A DNA stretch of 64,000 nucleotides, taken from positions 1-64,000 of the forward strand of contig JAFAER010000139.1 of assembly GCA_023423895.1 (NCBI GenBank). The letters run 5' to 3'. Origin of the DNA: Pseudomonadota bacterium. Its GTDB lineage: Bacteria > Myxococcota_A > Polyangia > Polyangiales > Polyangiaceae. Positions 33,737 to 42,536 of this stretch are shown piece after piece (position 1 is the first letter of the stretch; every line of letters begins with the position of its first letter). The notes beneath the pieces were generated by a model, which was not told the DNA's origin, ran no database searches, and saw only the letters and a program-made list of their open reading frames with translations. A program made the translations under genes and the position numbers.

Positions 33737-35093
33737 TTGGCGCGTCTCGGGCGTACTCGTGTGCATCCACCTCTCGGCGATAGGTGCGCTCGCGAGCTGT
33801 TCGAGCGACGACCGCGTGCTGGGCTCCTCGGTGGCCGACGACGCGGATGGCGCGGACGATGCCGACGACGCCCCGGACGCGGGTGCGGACGGGGCAGGAC
33901 GGCCCGTCACGAGGCACCCCGATGCGGCGACATCCGATGCCGGGCCTCGGCCGGTCGTCTGTGAGGCGCCGCCGTGCGCGATGTCGCTCACGACGACGGC
34001 GTACCAGACGTCAGAGGGCTTCTGCGCACTCCTTCAAGACGGCACGGTCGCGTGCTGGGGCAGCGATCGGCACGGCCAGCTCGGGCGCGGGGGCGAAGGA
34101 GGCTTGTTTCCGCCCCCCAGTGCGACCCCGGCACCCGTCGTAGGTCTGTCGAACGTCACGCGGCTCGAGCGCACCTGTGCGATCGACGAGGACGGAGCGA
34201 CGTGGTGCTGGGGGACGGGTCCCTATCTGCGCGATCCCTCCGCGGTCGTGACCACGGAGCGCACGCCGGTGAAGCTCCCCATCCCCCCGGCCAAGCGCGT
34301 GGGAGTCAGCTGGAATGGCATCTCGAACCTTGCGGTCGGGTGCGCCGTCGTCGATACGGGAGTCCTCTGTTGGGGAACGAACAAGAATGCCCAGGTGGCA
34401 GAGATCGACCTCGACGCGAGCTCGTCGGGGATCCTGTCGCCGGTTCCCCATGCCATTCCGGCCGGAGCGCCGATCGAGCAAATCGCCGTGGGTGATGCAG
34501 CGTTCGTCACCCGAAAGGACGGCACGCTCCTGAGCTGGGGCGCGAACCCGCCGCTCGGCCGCGTGTCGTCACTCGCTCCGGATCCACACCCAAAACCGGT
34601 GGCGCTCAGTGGGGTCTCCTCGATCAGCGTAGAACAGGACAATGCGTGCGCCATCGCGCACGGAATCGGATATTGCTGGGGTCGCTTCGATTCGAGTGAT
34701 CCTGGACAGGAGCTTGGTCCAGCCCTCGCGCACGCGCTTCCCGAGCCCGTCCCGACGCCGGAGCCCATCGTCCAGATCGCGGCGAGGCCTGCCAGTACGC
34801 ACACGCTGCAGCTATTCCGCGGATGTGCCGTCGGCGTCTCGGGCGACGTGTATTGCTGGGGCGGGAATGCGTACGGCCAGGCCGGAGATGGAACGAAGGA
34901 CTATGCCGTCACCCCCGTCAAGGTCGCCGGGCTGCCCGCTCCCACGGCACGCGTGTCGGTCTCGCCTGCATCGACCTGCGCGCTCCTGACGAACGGAAAG
35001 GTCTTCTGCTGGGGCGACAACAGCGAAGGTCAGCTCGGCACGGGGCAGCGTTGGGAGCCGAGCCTCATCCCCGTCGAGGTACAGCTTCCGTGA
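33711..35093 (+). CDS. RCC1-repeat lipoprotein
   Basis: The about 460-residue product shows at least six RCC1-type blades with the hallmark CWGxNxxGQxGxG: VACWGSDRHGQLGRGG, LCWGTNKNAQV, LSWGANPPLGRV, GYCWGRF, VYCWGGNAYGQAGDG and VFCWGDNSEGQLGTG. These make a seven-bladed propeller; in bacteria they occur in secreted or effector proteins. The lipobox Cys follows IGALAS. GTG 33711 gives a normal signal peptide; ATG 33681, ten codons earlier, is the alternative. It is the fourth gene of the coupled run, and its TGA overlaps the GTG of the next gene. Confidence 0.85.
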   Translation: MRFTRRRLDWRVSGVLVCIHLSAIGALASCSSDDRVLGSSVADDADGADDADDAPDAGADGAGRPVTRHPDAATSDAGPRPVVCEAPPCAMSLTTTAYQTSEGFCALLQDGTVACWGSDRHGQLGRGGEGGLFPPPSATPAPVVGLSNVTRLERTCAIDEDGATWCWGTGPYLRDPSAVVTTERTPVKLPIPPAKRVGVSWNGISNLAVGCAVVDTGVLCWGTNKNAQVAEIDLDASSSGILSPVPHAIPAGAPIEQIAVGDAAFVTRKDGTLLSWGANPPLGRVSSLAPDPHPKPVALSGVSSISVEQDNACAIAHGIGYCWGRFDSSDPGQELGPALAHALPEPVPTPEPIVQIAARPASTHTLQLFRGCAVGVSGDVYCWGGNAYGQAGDGTKDYAVTPVKVAGLPAPTARVSVSPASTCALLTNGKVFCWGDNSEGQLGTGQRWEPSLIPVEVQLP

Positions 35094-36910
35094 AAGAAAT
35101 GCGAAAGCGAGGGGCCATCTCCTTCATCGTCTTTGGAGGCGTGGTCGCTTCATCACTTCTTGGGGCTTGCGGCGAGCGGGACGGAGGGTTCGACGAGCAC
35201 ACGACGACCTTCCCCTTCGACGGCTCCGCCGAGGCGCAACAATGCTTGCTCCAATGCTCCCTCGACGGCCGTTCGGTCATCGATACATGCACGCGTGCGA
35301 CCGTTCAGACGTGTCCGCCGGACCTCGCGTGCGGCGCCGGCACCTGTCAGGCCCCGTGCGCGGCGGCAGCGGCGGACCGGAGCTCGACGGGCTGTGAGTT
35401 CTACCTCCAGCCGCCCCTCTTCACGAAGGCTTTCGGCAGAAGCTGTTATGCAGCCTACGTCGTCAACACGTCGACGCTCCCGGTCGATGTGTCGCTCGAA
35501 TATCAGGGCAAGCCTCTCGACGTATCGAGATCGCTCTATCGAACGAATCCTGGCGACTCGACACTGATCCCTCATGAGGGGTCGCTCGCTCCGGACGAAA
35601 GCGCCATTCTCTTCATCTTCGACGGACCGCCGGACGAAATTCCTGCTTCTGGTGACTCCCCGGCACCTTGTCCGGAGGGTGTCGTCGCGGCGACTTCCGT
35701 CGACGGACTCCCGGACGGCACGGGCATCGGCTCGTCATTCCATCTGCAGACGAACGTGCCCGTGAGCCTAGCGGCGATCTACCCCTACGGAGGAGCACCG
35801 AGCCATCTCCCCTCCGCGACGCTTGTCTTGCCGGTGGCGACTTGGGGCAAGCAGCACATCATCGTCAACGCGTGGGAGCGGGTCATGAGCATCATCGTCC
35901 CGCCCTATGCCCCGGCCGCACAGATCGTCGCGTCGGAGGATGACACGGAGGTCACGATACGTCCGAACCAGCCGATCCAGGATGGTGCCGGAGTCATCGG
36001 CACGGGAGCGTGGGTGCCCGCGACCTACCGCCTCGGAAAGGGAGAGGTCCTGCAGCTCGTTCAGGCCCAGGAGCTCTCGGGCAGCGTCGTCACGTCCACG
36101 AAACCGACGAGCGTCTTCGGTGGGCACGAATGCATGAACATCCCGTCGAAGCGAAGCGCCTGCGATACGGCGCTCCAACAGCTTCCGACGTTCGAGCAGT
36201 GGGGTTCGGAGTACGTCGCCGTCGGCTATCGGCCGCGTCTCGGCAACGAGTTCGAGCTCATGCCCTATCGGATCGTCGCAGCGCGCGACGGGACGCGCCT
36301 CGACTACGATCCCGAGGTGCCGCGCGGCGCGCCGATCACGATGTCCGCTGGTGAAGTCGTCACGTTCTGGGCGGGGACCGGGCAACCGTTCGTCGTTCGC
36401 ACGCAAGACGCCGAACACCCGATCTACCTTGCCGCGTACATGAGCGGGAGCGGCGACGCGAATGTCCCCGATGAAGTCGGCAGCATCTATTTCGATTTCA
36501 AAGGCCGCGGAGATCCGGAGTTCGTCAACGTCGTTCCTTCCCGGCAGTACCTGAGCTCGTATTCATTCTTCGCAGACCCGACGTATGACGAGACGTCGCT
36601 CGTCATCGTTCGCGCCAAGACGGATGGCCATTTCAGGGACGTTTGGCTCGAGTGCGCCGGCAACCTCACTGACTTCAAGCCGGTGGGCACGAGAGGCGAC
36701 TACGAATGGACACGCGTCGACCTCGCTCGTGAAGGGGGACCTGGCCAGGCCTTCGACGGGGGCGTTTGCAGGAACGGTCTCCAGCGCATGCGGAGTGCCG
36801 GCCCGTTCACAGCGACCTTGTGGGGCTGGTCGTACTTCGCGAGCTACGCGTATCCGGGCGGCATGGCCCAACGAAAGCTCGTGGAGGCACCGCTCGATCC
36901 CACCCGCTGA
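35090..36910 (+). CDS. IgGFc-binding-type lipoprotein
   Basis: The 606-residue product has a lipobox (LLGAC, Cys27) and a Cys-rich N-terminal section (CLLQCSLDG, CTRATVQTCPPDLACGAGTC). The large domain from about 110 to the end resembles the IgGFc-binding protein N-terminal domain: RSCYAAYVVNTS, IIVNAWERVMSIIVPP, ASEDDTEVTIRPN, YRLGKGEVLQLVQAQELSGSVVTSTKPTSVFGGHEC, then LPTFEQWGSEYVAVGY. In bacteria such domains sit on surface proteins and may bind glycans; the ligand is unknown. GTG 35090 overlaps the RCC1 stop and has GAGGT upstream; an ATG three codons later is possible. It ends the five-gene run. Confidence 0.85.
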   Translation: MKEMRKRGAISFIVFGGVVASSLLGACGERDGGFDEHTTTFPFDGSAEAQQCLLQCSLDGRSVIDTCTRATVQTCPPDLACGAGTCQAPCAAAAADRSSTGCEFYLQPPLFTKAFGRSCYAAYVVNTSTLPVDVSLEYQGKPLDVSRSLYRTNPGDSTLIPHEGSLAPDESAILFIFDGPPDEIPASGDSPAPCPEGVVAATSVDGLPDGTGIGSSFHLQTNVPVSLAAIYPYGGAPSHLPSATLVLPVATWGKQHIIVNAWERVMSIIVPPYAPAAQIVASEDDTEVTIRPNQPIQDGAGVIGTGAWVPATYRLGKGEVLQLVQAQELSGSVVTSTKPTSVFGGHECMNIPSKRSACDTALQQLPTFEQWGSEYVAVGYRPRLGNEFELMPYRIVAARDGTRLDYDPEVPRGAPITMSAGEVVTFWAGTGQPFVVRTQDAEHPIYLAAYMSGSGDANVPDEVGSIYFDFKGRGDPEFVNVVPSRQYLSSYSFFADPTYDETSLVIVRAKTDGHFRDVWLECAGNLTDFKPVGTRGDYEWTRVDLAREGGPGQAFDGGVCRNGLQRMRSAGPFTATLWGWSYFASYAYPGGMAQRKLVEAPLDPTR

Positions 36911-36922
36911 CGACGCAGCAGA

Positions 36923-37876
36923 TCAATGCTTCGTGAACCAGTCCGTGATCTCGGCCGGTGAAACGGCCAGCCACGCGTGGCCGGCGCTCGGGTCGACGAT
37001 CTTCTTCGTAGCGACCGCATCGGCTACGAGCTCGTCGTAGTAGCGCTCCGCAGTGAAGAGCGGCACGGTCGTGTCCAGCGCGCCGTGGAGGAAGAGCGTG
37101 GGCGGGTGATCCGCCGGGAGCTTGTTCGGCACGTTGCAGACCGCACCGAGGCACGTCGCGTAGCTCGCCGACTGGATCGCCAGCGCGCGGAACTTGCCGG
37201 CGTAGCTCACGGCCATCCGGCTCGTCATGTATCCGCCGCTCGAGATCCCGGTCGCGTAGAGACGGCTCATGTCGGCCGGTCCGAAGTCCCCGTTCTCGAC
37301 GGCAACGAGAAGCGCGTCGATCACCTGCTTGTCGGTGGTCAGATCGTACGGCACTCCCGAGTTCGTCTGCCATGCGACGCCGGCGGCCGCCGCTGGAGCG
37401 ATGACGGTGAAGCCGTGATCGAGGAGCATCGCCTGCAGCCGGCCCTGGTGAAAGCCACCGAACGGAACGTTCGGCGTGAGCGTGTCCCAGGTGAGGCTCG
37501 GTCCGCCAAGCGAACCTTGATACAGGAGAACGACCGGGTAGCCGCCCGCGGGAGCAGGCGTCGACGGAGTCTGCCAGTAGACGTCGCGCGTCACGCCTCC
37601 GGCCTCGAGCGGCGTGACCTCGTGCGAGCAATACACGGAAGAATCCGTCACCGTGCAACGGCTCGGGAAGGATGCGTCGGTCGATGCGTCGGCGTTGGGC
37701 ATCACGCCGGCATCCGCCTCGACCCCGGCCTCGGGCGAAGGCCCCGTCGCGCTCTCCACGCCCGCATCGGGGAAGGGAGCATCGTCGACCGGCGCACCGG
37801 CGCTCGATCCGCACGCAGCGAGCGGCGCGATCGCGGCAACGAACGAAAGCAACCCAAAGCGAGCGGAGCGACGCAT
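36923..37876 (-). CDS. Secreted lipoprotein esterase, PHB depolymerase/LpqC-like
   Basis: The 317-residue product has a lipobox (LAAC, Cys22) and a Asp/Ala-rich linker to about 95. An alpha/beta hydrolase domain follows with TGISSGGYMTSR (catalytic Ser), LFLHGALDTTVPL (Asp) and SAGHAW (His). The string RDVYWQTPSTPAPAGGYPVVLLYQG resembles the LpqC/polyhydroxybutyrate depolymerase and feruloyl esterase group. Substrate could be a polyester or plant ester; the sequence does not decide. It is convergent with the IgGFc-binding-type gene and starts 114 bp before the stop of the TolB-like gene. Confidence 0.82.
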   Translation of the reverse strand: MRRSARFGLLSFVAAIAPLAACGSSAGAPVDDAPFPDAGVESATGPSPEAGVEADAGVMPNADASTDASFPSRCTVTDSSVYCSHEVTPLEAGGVTRDVYWQTPSTPAPAGGYPVVLLYQGSLGGPSLTWDTLTPNVPFGGFHQGRLQAMLLDHGFTVIAPAAAAGVAWQTNSGVPYDLTTDKQVIDALLVAVENGDFGPADMSRLYATGISSGGYMTSRMAVSYAGKFRALAIQSASYATCLGAVCNVPNKLPADHPPTLFLHGALDTTVPLFTAERYYDELVADAVATKKIVDPSAGHAWLAVSPAEITDWFTKH

Positions 37877-37990
37877 GGCGAACGCGACCTTCCCTAGCAC
37901 CGCCCCCTCGAGTTTCACGTCCCAACTGCGTCGAGCATCCATGCCCTTCGCACGTTCGTGCGCCGCACGAGGACGAGGACGAGCGCTCGG

Positions 37991-38992
37991 TCAGGGACGC
38001 TCGGCGACGAGGATGTCCATGGAACCGCCGCGGTCGCTCGTGAGATAGATGCGGCACCCGTCCGGCGACAGCCACGCGGGGTAGTCCTCGGTCGGCGAGC
38101 TCAGCTCGCTCACCGGCTCGGCCGCGCCGAATGGATCCGAGAGCGATGGTCGTCGCGCCATCCAGATGTCGCTCTCCCCTAACCCGCCCGGGCGATCGCT
38201 GCCGAAGTAGACGGTGAGCCCGTCCGCCGAGAGCGCGACCCCGGCCTCGTTGTTCGACGACCTCAGCTCGCTGATGACCGACGCTTCCCCGTAAGCGCCG
38301 ATCGCGTCGCGCACGCTGCGGAACAGGTGGCGTGTCACCCCGCCGAGCCGCTCGGACGTGAACCACAGCTCGGCGCCGTCGTGTTTCACGGACGGGTACA
38401 CCTCGACCGAGGACGATCCGGCCCGCTCCACCTTCCGCGCCTGTCCGAAGGGTGCGGTAACGACGGTGCGTGACGCGCTGAAGATGTCGGCGTCGTCGGC
38501 GGCCGAGAGCTCACCGAAGAAGAAAATGGTCAGCCCATCGCCCGTCATCGACGGTCCGCCGATCGCTTCCACGCCCGTGAGCCCTTGCGTCAGCTCCGTG
38601 AGCTCGGCGGGCGCGGAGAACGGCTCGGCGCGCGAGCTGCGCTTCGCCATCAGGATGGTCCCTGCGTTCAGATTCACGGACCGGTCGAACACGATCACGA
38701 GCTCGTCGGCGGTGAGCGTGGGCGACATCTCGTAGCCACTGCTGTTGACGGGCCCCTCGACCGGCTTCGGAGGGCCGAACGGCTTCGCCGGATCACACGA
38801 CGGCGGCGGTCCACTCTCCTCTCCGCCGTCGTCGAGCACCACGCCCGCGTCAGAGCGCACCGCGGCGTCCTGCTTGCCGGCGTCCGACGACGCGTCGGAG
38901 ACCTTCTGGAGGTCTCCGAATCCGACGACGGCGTTGCACGCAGCGAGCGGCACGAGGACGAGCAGGCTCGGGATCGACCGCCGTGCGCGCAT
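37991..38992 (-). CDS. TolB/PD40-like beta-propeller lipoprotein
   Basis: The 333-residue product has a lipobox (LAAC, Cys19) and an Asp/Ser-rich linker. PD40 blades follow with PTLTADELVIVFDR, PSMTGDGLTIFFFGEL, PSVKHDGAELWFTSERLGG, ALSADGLTVYFGSDRPGGLGESDIWMARR and WLSPDGCRIYLTSDRGGSMDI. The repeated form LSxDGxxxYFxSxRxGGxGxxDIW marks the PD40 family, found in TolB and OmpA-linked propellers. It may bind proteins or glycans at the envelope. The gap to the upstream MATE gene (38993-39262, 270 bp) holds no convincing gene. Confidence 0.85.
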   Translation of the reverse strand: MRARRSIPSLLVLVPLAACNAVVGFGDLQKVSDASSDAGKQDAAVRSDAGVVLDDGGEESGPPPSCDPAKPFGPPKPVEGPVNSSGYEMSPTLTADELVIVFDRSVNLNAGTILMAKRSSRAEPFSAPAELTELTQGLTGVEAIGGPSMTGDGLTIFFFGELSAADDADIFSASRTVVTAPFGQARKVERAGSSSVEVYPSVKHDGAELWFTSERLGGVTRHLFRSVRDAIGAYGEASVISELRSSNNEAGVALSADGLTVYFGSDRPGGLGESDIWMARRPSLSDPFGAAEPVSELSSPTEDYPAWLSPDGCRIYLTSDRGGSMDILVAERP

Positions 38993-39262
38993 GGAACGAC
39001 TTTAGCCGAGCAACGAGCTCGAACGTAGCTTCCGGAGTCACCGCGGGATCTCCGAGATGAACCCTTTGATCGCGGAGATCGACCCCGCCCACGTGCGGGA
39101 TGGATGGTTTCCCGGACACTTCGAGCGCTGCACCCCCTCGGCACGCATCCTGCTTGGGCGGCAGCGTGCTCGTCCTCGTTCGAGCCTACGAGCGTCCGAC
39201 GCGCAACGGTGCATTCACGCACCTGAGGATACAGAGCCTCGAGACCGTTCGCGCAGCGGCGG

Positions 39263-40666
39263 TCATTCAGCAGTCGCTGCCCGTCGCCAGCGCTCGCGGA
39301 ACGAGCTGCGCGCGAACCGCGTGAAGAGCAGCGCGGCCGCCACGCTCAGGCCCGCGATGAGGCCCATCCACATGCCGCGCGCGCCGAGCCCGCGCTGGAA
39401 CGCGAGCCACCAGCCCACCGGCATGCCGACGCCCCAGTAGGCGAACAGCGTGATCACCATCGAGACGCGCGTGTCCTTGAGCCCACGGAGCGCGCCGTTG
39501 GATGCCACCTGGATCCCGTCGGAGAACTGGAAGAAGCCGGCGAGGACGATGAGCTCGGTCGCCGTCGCGATCACGCCGGCGTCGCGCGTGTAGAGCGATG
39601 CAATGACGTTCGGCAGGGTCAGCATCAACCCCGCCGAGAGCGCCTGCGTGGCGAGCGTCAGCCCGATCCCGCAGAAGCCGGCGTAGCGAACGGCCTGGGC
39701 GTCGCCGCGACCGACGGCGTGCCCCACACGCACGGTGATCGCCATCGCGAGGCCCAGCGGGACCATGAAGAAGAACGAGGCGATGTTCAGCGCCACCTGG
39801 TGGCTCGCCACCACCTGCTCACCAAGTGTTCCGATCGCCAGAGCGACGGCCACGAACAGACCTCCCTCGGCGAGCAGCGTCACCGCCATCGGCAAGCCCA
39901 CCCAGAGCAGCTCGCCGATGCGCTTCGCATCCGGCGGGTCGAAGCGTTCGCCGAGCCCGAGACCACGGTAGTTCCGATGCCGCGCGATGAAGACGGCGAA
40001 CGCGAGCATCTCGAGCCAGAGCACCAGCGCCGTGGCGATGCCGCAGCCGCGCGCGCCCTGCGGGGTGAACCCGAGCTTGCCGAACATCAGCACGTACCCG
40101 AGCGGCGCGAGCACTGCGAGCCCGCCGAGGCTGAAGTACATCGAGGGACGCGTGAGCGACAGGCCCTCCGACAGGCCGCGCAGCGCGAAATAGACGGTGA
40201 GCGCCGGCGCCCCCCAACTGATGGCGCCCAGGAACTCTCCGACCTCGGCACGGAGCCCCGGCGCGACGCCGACGAGCGCGACGAGCGGGCTCGCATGGCG
40301 CACGCCGAACCAGAGCACCCCGCCCATCACGAGCGCGAGCCACATCGCCTGGCGGAACACCGCTCCGACCTCGTGGCGGCGTCCTGCGCCGTCGAGCTGC
40401 GAGACCGACGGCGGGACCGCCATCATCATCCCGATGCCGCTCAGAATCGCCAGGGACCAGATGCTGGCTCCGACGGCAACGGCTCCGAGCACGTGCGCGC
40501 TGTGATGCCCGGCGAGCACCGCGTCGACCATGTTCGTGCCCACAGCCGCGAGCTGCGCGAGGACGAGCGGCAGCGCGAGCCGAACGGTCGCGCCGATCTC
40601 GCGCACCACGCGGGCGCGATCCGGTCGCCGGTTACGTGCGGAGCTCGTCTGGGTCGGATCTCGCAT
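39263..40666 (-). CDS. MATE family multidrug/toxin efflux transporter
   Basis: The 467-residue product has twelve hydrophobic segments in the MATE order, beginning VRLALPLVLAQLAAVGTNMVDAVLAGHHS, and shows the NorM-like pairs LGAVAVGASIW, WGAPALTVYFALRGLSEG, VALNIASFFFMVPLGLAMAITVRVGHAVGRGDA and FQVASNGALRGLKDTR-like strings. These antiporters export cationic drugs using Na+ or H+. ATG 40666 is chosen. It lies 22 bp after the end of the Hsp70-like gene on the same strand, so the two may be co-transcribed. Confidence 0.9.
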   Translation of the reverse strand: MRDPTQTSSARNRRPDRARVVREIGATVRLALPLVLAQLAAVGTNMVDAVLAGHHSAHVLGAVAVGASIWSLAILSGIGMMMAVPPSVSQLDGAGRRHEVGAVFRQAMWLALVMGGVLWFGVRHASPLVALVGVAPGLRAEVGEFLGAISWGAPALTVYFALRGLSEGLSLTRPSMYFSLGGLAVLAPLGYVLMFGKLGFTPQGARGCGIATALVLWLEMLAFAVFIARHRNYRGLGLGERFDPPDAKRIGELLWVGLPMAVTLLAEGGLFVAVALAIGTLGEQVVASHQVALNIASFFFMVPLGLAMAITVRVGHAVGRGDAQAVRYAGFCGIGLTLATQALSAGLMLTLPNVIASLYTRDAGVIATATELIVLAGFFQFSDGIQVASNGALRGLKDTRVSMVITLFAYWGVGMPVGWWLAFQRGLGARGMWMGLIAGLSVAAALLFTRFARSSFRERWRRAATAE

Positions 40667-40688
40667 GGCGCCGCTGGGACAAGCAGGT

Positions 40689-41954
40689 TCAGGCCTCGTG
40701 CATCGCGCGAAGCGCAAGCCCGCTCGCGACGGAGACGAGCTCGCCGCCCGTCCGCATGCGCGACGCACCGAAGCGCGTCTCGAAGATGCGCCGCACCGCG
40801 GGAACGAACGAGCTGCCGCCCGTCATGAAGACCTGATCGACATCCTTCGCATCGACCCCCGCGCGTGAGAGCAGCCGATCGACACAGGCAGCCATCTTCT
40901 GCATGTCCTCGTCGATCCACTCCTCGAAGGCGCGCCGCGTGACGGGAGCCTCGATCTCGAGCGGCGCGTCGGAGAACTCGAAGACGGCCTCCTCGGCGTT
41001 CGAGAGAGCGACCTTCGTGCGCTCGATTGCCCGATAGAGGTGGTAGCCGAGGTCGTTCTCGAGCACGTGGAGCAATGCGCGCAACGTGCTGCCGTCGGCG
41101 GCCTGGCTCATCATGCCCTCGAGCATCTCGATGTTCTTCTTCGACTTGAGGAACGAGAGGTGATGCCACCGCAAGAGGCGTGCGTAGATCCACACCGGGA
41201 CGGGCAGCTCCTTGTTGCCCATCAGCGATCGGTAGGTCGTTCCCTGACCGAGCTTCGGGGCGACGAGCTTCTGCATCAGGCGTGCGTCGAGCGCGTCGCC
41301 GGCGATCCCGACGCCGTCGCTGCCGAGGATGCGGTCAGCGCCGCTGTCCTTCTGCCCCGGCCCGACGCGCACGAGCGAGAAGTCGCTCGTACCGCCACCG
41401 AAGTCCGCGACGAGGACGAGCTCGTCATGGTCGAGCTTCGACTCGTAGAAATGCGCGGCGGCGACGGGCTCGTACTCGAGCTCCACGTCTTCCCAACCGG
41501 CGTTCGCCAGCGCCTGGCGCAAGCGCTTCAGCGCGAGCGCTTCGTCCTCCTCGTCCCGCTCGGTGACGAAGTGCACCGGGCGCCCGACGACAGCCCGTGA
41601 GCCGAGCGGACCGAGCTTTTGTTCGGCAGACGCGCGGAGCTCGCGGAGGAGCACGGTCAGGAGGTCGACGAGCGACGTCGTTCGACCGAAGATATTCGTC
41701 GCCTGGAACGTGGCGTCCGCGAGGTAGGACTTCATCGACTGGATGAGCCGTCCTTCGCCCGCCGCGTCGAGGTAGCGGTCGATCGCGCGTGGACCGCCGA
41801 CCGGCTTCTCGCCCGCGCCGAAATAGAGGAGCGAGCGGAACGTGTCGGCGGAGCCGGCGGCGTGGTCATGCGTCGCGAGCCGAACGCTGCCGTCGCCTTC
41901 GCTCACCGCGATCGCGCTGTTGGTGGTTCCGAGGTCCAGTCCGATACGCCGCAT
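40689..41954 (-). CDS. Hsp70 family protein, YegD-like
   Basis: The 421-residue product has the actin/Hsp70 ATPase fold: phosphate 1 GLDLGTTNSAIA, ADFGGGTSDFSLV, and the adenosine loop MTGGSSFVPAVRRI near the C-terminus. It lacks the substrate-binding domain of DnaK, matching the YegD type of Hsp70-like protein, which has no settled function. The ATG follows the usual family start. Cytoplasmic. The downstream neighbour is the MATE transporter, an uninformative pairing. Confidence 0.88.
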   Translation of the reverse strand: MRRIGLDLGTTNSAIAVSEGDGSVRLATHDHAAGSADTFRSLLYFGAGEKPVGGPRAIDRYLDAAGEGRLIQSMKSYLADATFQATNIFGRTTSLVDLLTVLLRELRASAEQKLGPLGSRAVVGRPVHFVTERDEEDEALALKRLRQALANAGWEDVELEYEPVAAAHFYESKLDHDELVLVADFGGGTSDFSLVRVGPGQKDSGADRILGSDGVGIAGDALDARLMQKLVAPKLGQGTTYRSLMGNKELPVPVWIYARLLRWHHLSFLKSKKNIEMLEGMMSQAADGSTLRALLHVLENDLGYHLYRAIERTKVALSNAEEAVFEFSDAPLEIEAPVTRRAFEEWIDEDMQKMAACVDRLLSRAGVDAKDVDQVFMTGGSSFVPAVRRIFETRFGASRMRTGGELVSVASGLALRAMHEA

Positions 41955-42086
41955 GGGACGCGCGGAGATAGCAGGCCACGCCCCCGTTGTCCCGAACGCG
42001 AGACGAGCGCGTCCCATCCCCGCTCCGCAGCTCAGCGGCGGAGTCGTAGCCGCGTGCGAGCCGGCCCTCGCCGCAGCGCTGGCGTC

Positions 42087-42536
42087 CTACCTAGGCTCGA
42101 GCTTCCACCGGCCGAGCTCCCTCGCACTTTTGGCCTCGAGATCGATTGGGGCGGGCCCGTCGATGAGCGTGGTGATGCAATGACAGATCTCCGCTTCGCA
42201 GATGACCGCGAAGCACCACGGAACGGGCTGCGGTCCCAGCACCTCTTCGGGTGGGGAAAGGGTCGGAACCGGCCCGACGATGGCGACGGCCATCGAGCTC
42301 ATGGCGGAGGAACGCTGGTTGGTTTGCTCCTCGGTCGTCGGAGTCTCGGGAGGCAAGTCGCGAGGCAAGTCGCGAGGCAAGTCGCGAGGCAAGTCGCAAG
42401 GCGAGTCGCTCGACTGCACAATCGACGCCTCTGCCTGGTCGGTCGTGGTCTCGACGCTCGTTGCGTCCGCTGCACAGCCGTACTCGGCGAATACCAGCGC
42501 GAGCCCGACGAACCATCGAGGGTAGGAGCTGTTCAT
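42087..42536 (-). CDS. Small exported protein with DLPR tandem repeats
   Basis: The 149-residue product has a signal peptide (WFVGLALVFAEYGC, an imperfect lipobox) and then a Ser/Thr/Asp region containing four DLPR copies. A C-terminal Cys-rich stretch follows (WCFAVICEAEICHCITTLIDGP). The repeats are encoded by five near-exact 12-bp units, so copy number could change by slippage. A ribosome site AGGAGGAA precedes the ATG, which overlaps the stop of the sigma-54 activator gene by 4 bp, placing it last in that operon. I do not recognise a family. A product co-expressed with an activator could be a signal or sensor partner, but that is inference. Confidence 0.65.
   Translation of the reverse strand: MNSSYPRWFVGLALVFAEYGCAADATSVETTTDQAEASIVQSSDSPCDLPRDLPRDLPRDLPPETPTTEEQTNQRSSAMSSMAVAIVGPVPTLSPPEEVLGPQPVPWCFAVICEAEICHCITTLIDGPAPIDLEAKSARELGRWKLEPR
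42349..42408 (-). repeat. Five tandem 12-bp repeats in the small exported protein gene
   Basis: The plus strand reads CGAGGCAAGTCG three times exactly (42361-42396), flanked by single variants on either side. In frame on the minus strand it encodes DLPR units. The length is a multiple of three, so changes in copy number keep the frame. Confidence 0.9.

Noticed and set aside
39057..39440. Plus-strand 127-codon frame starting MNPLIAEIDPAHVRDG
   Set aside because: The first codons look plausible, but the frame runs into the antisense of the MATE gene end and turns Arg/Ser-rich; no ribosome site is convincing.
42349..42408. Possible CRISPR-like array
   Set aside because: Units are 12 bp, directly adjacent and lie in a coding frame; no spacers and no cas genes nearby. 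The 42-bp kinase repeats fail the same test.
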